From Fidelibacterota bacterium (GTDB lineage: Bacteria; Fidelibacterota; UBA2242): a stretch of 7,912 nucleotides of DNA. Below are positions 6,867-7,912 of this stretch, in pieces. The notes beneath the pieces were generated by a model that made no database searches, was not told the DNA's origin, and saw only the letters and a list, made by a program, of their open reading frames with translations. The translations under genes were made by a program, and so were the position numbers. The stretch spans positions 1 to 7,912 of the forward strand of contig JAFGXZ010000320.1 of assembly GCA_016936335.1 (NCBI GenBank), written 5' to 3'. Numbering within the stretch: the stretch's first letter is position 1; each line of letters starts with the position of its first letter.

Positions 6867-7790
6867 TTACAATCGTTTTACTGCCCGTAATTTGGCACTG
6901 CGAGCCCGTGAGTTCAGAATTATCTCTTCTTTGTTTGGGAGAATTGGTTTTGGGGTTAATATCTTTAGACTGGCTTTATGATTGCATTGACAAATCGGGA
7001 ATTCTCTGGGGCAGATACAATCGGTAGATTCAAGCTTGAAGAACTGTTTCACAATGCGATCTTCCAGACTGTGATAAGTGATGACCGCCAGTCGGCCTTC
7101 AGGATTTAAAATGCTGACACTGTCCTCAAGGGCTTTTTGTAAGACATCTAATTCACGATTTACGGCGATGCGAAGCGCTTGAAAAACCCGGCTCAGTGTT
7201 TTATTGACATATTGGGGTTGTGCTTTTTGTTTTATGATAGCTGCCAATTGGCCGGTAGACTCTATTGGTGATTTCTGACGCTCTTTCACAATTGAACGGG
7301 CAATCGATTTGGAAAAACGTTCTTCACCAAACTTCTGAAAGATAAGAACAAGGTCATTAATATCGGCATAATTAATAATGTTGGCAGCTGTCTGGCTGAT
7401 AGTGGGGGAAAAGCGCATGTCCAGAGGACCGTCGGCCGAGAAAGAAAGACCTCTAAAAGGATTATCAAGAGCAAAGGAAGATAGCCCCAAATCCATTAGA
7501 ATTCCATCAACTTTCAGATAACCATTGCGAAAACAGATTGCTTTTACAGATTCAAAGTTTGAATTAATGTATTGATGTTTTTGAGGTATGTTGAGGGTTG
7601 ATTTACAATGATCGATAACTGTCGGATCAGCATCAATACCGATGAGGATTGCGTTCTGGTCTAATCGGGTGGAAAGTTCACGAAAATGACCGCCCGTTCC
7701 GAGCGTAGCATCAATATACACACCGTCCGGTTTTGAGACCAGAACCTGCATTGTTTCTTTGAGTAATACTGGTACATGAATTGTGGACAT
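6867..7790 (-). CDS. rsmH: 16S rRNA (cytosine(1402)-N(4))-methyltransferase RsmH (MraW)
   Basis: This 307-residue protein uses S-adenosylmethionine to methylate N4 of C1402 in 16S rRNA, in the decoding centre of the small ribosomal subunit. The N-terminus (HVPVLLKET, residues 5-13) is typical of the family. The SAM-binding fold shows DATLGTGGH (27-35), GIDADP (51-56) and DLGLSS (100-105). Further family motifs are DMRF (124-127), SRVFQALRIAVNREL (200-214) and ITYHSLEDRIVK (237-248). A Cys cluster follows (C258, C260, C267, C269), and the protein ends with RARSAKLRA (295-303). Length is normal (about 310). An in-frame TAG directly precedes the ATG (7793-7791), so no longer start is possible. 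An AAGG at 7797-7794 is the only ribosome-binding candidate, with a short 3-base spacer. The gene sits between mraZ and ftsL, its usual dcw position, although its substrate is rRNA rather than cell wall. Confidence 0.98.
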   Translation of the reverse strand: MSTIHVPVLLKETMQVLVSKPDGVYIDATLGTGGHFRELSTRLDQNAILIGIDADPTVIDHCKSTLNIPQKHQYINSNFESVKAICFRNGYLKVDGILMDLGLSSFALDNPFRGLSFSADGPLDMRFSPTISQTAANIINYADINDLVLIFQKFGEERFSKSIARSIVKERQKSPIESTGQLAAIIKQKAQPQYVNKTLSRVFQALRIAVNRELDVLQKALEDSVSILNPEGRLAVITYHSLEDRIVKQFFKLESTDCICPREFPICQCNHKASLKILTPKPILPNKEEIILNSRARSAKLRAVKRL

Positions 7791-7812
7791 CTACCTTGGC
7801 CCGCTTAAACGA

Positions 7813-7912
7813 TTATAAGATATCTGCTAAATCTTCATAATAATCATCGTCTAGGGGGATTTGAGATTCCTGGTGTTTTTCCAATGTCTCTGGATCCCAT
7901 AATTCCAAGTAA
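7813..7912 (-). CDS. mraZ: MraZ transcriptional regulator, C-terminal end only (partial at window edge)
   Basis: The last 32 codons of an open frame enter from the right edge and end at a TAA at 7815-7813. The visible peptide starts YLELWDPETLEKH and continues into an acidic tail (DDDYYEDLADIL). An aromatic/hydrophobic E-(L/I)-W-x-P-E motif followed by an acidic end is typical of the MraZ C-terminus. MraZ is an AbrB-like DNA-binding protein that binds repeats upstream of its own gene and regulates the dcw operon in the species where it has been studied. Its place 22 bases upstream of rsmH is the canonical position of mraZ and is the main support for the call. The DNA-binding repeats of the protein, its start and its operator lie outside the window. 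The peptide alone is short, so the identification rests on motif plus context. Confidence 0.85.
   Translation of the reverse strand, partial: YLELWDPETLEKHQESQIPLDDDYYEDLADIL

Noticed and set aside
7791..7812. Possible promoter or terminator in the mraZ-rsmH gap.
   Set aside because: The 22-base gap is too short for a promoter and contains no hairpin followed by a T run. The only feature is an AAGG near the rsmH start.

Overview
The window is a contiguous stretch of a bacterial dcw (division and cell wall) cluster, all of it on the minus strand. In transcription order (high to low coordinates) it reads mraZ (3' end only), rsmH, ftsL, ftsI, murE, murF, mraY, murD (5' part only). This is the textbook dcw gene order. 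Every complete gene carries the motifs expected of its family, and I see no inserted gene, mobile element, RNA gene, CRISPR array or repeat family.

Organism: the murein genes point to a bacterium with a conventional peptidoglycan of the meso-diaminopimelate type, since MurE has the DNPR signature. MraY is close in length and layout to the Gram-negative form, while the class B penicillin-binding protein ends in a PASTA-like domain. The DNA looks moderately AT-rich. Together this suggests a Gram-negative-type lineage outside the best-known Gammaproteobacteria, perhaps near the Bacteroidota/Calditrichota/Marinimicrobia breadth of phyla. That placement is low-confidence inference, and no marker here settles it.

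Layout: 7813-7912 holds the C-terminus of the MraZ regulator. 6867-7790 is the 16S rRNA methyltransferase RsmH. 6552-6860 is the small membrane division protein FtsL. 4534-6543 is the septal transpeptidase FtsI. 3084-4541 (MurE), 1735-3087 (MurF) and 1-634 (MurD, cut by the window edge) are ATP-dependent Mur ligases. 631-1734 is MraY, which makes lipid I.

The genes are packed with gaps of 0 to 22 bases or with short stop/start overlaps (8 bases at ftsI/murE, 4 at murE/murF and at mraY/murD, direct abutment at murF/mraY). They almost certainly share a transcript and are partly translationally coupled. No promoter or terminator is visible, and the operon promoter should lie upstream of mraZ, outside the window. 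Functionally, MurD, MurE and MurF build the UDP-MurNAc-pentapeptide in the cytoplasm, MraY loads it onto the lipid carrier, and FtsL and FtsI act at the division site where the finished lipid II is polymerised and cross-linked.

I found no evidence of an undescribed system. The points worth a second look are a probable TTG start for murE, the PASTA-tailed FtsI, and small motif deviations in MurF.
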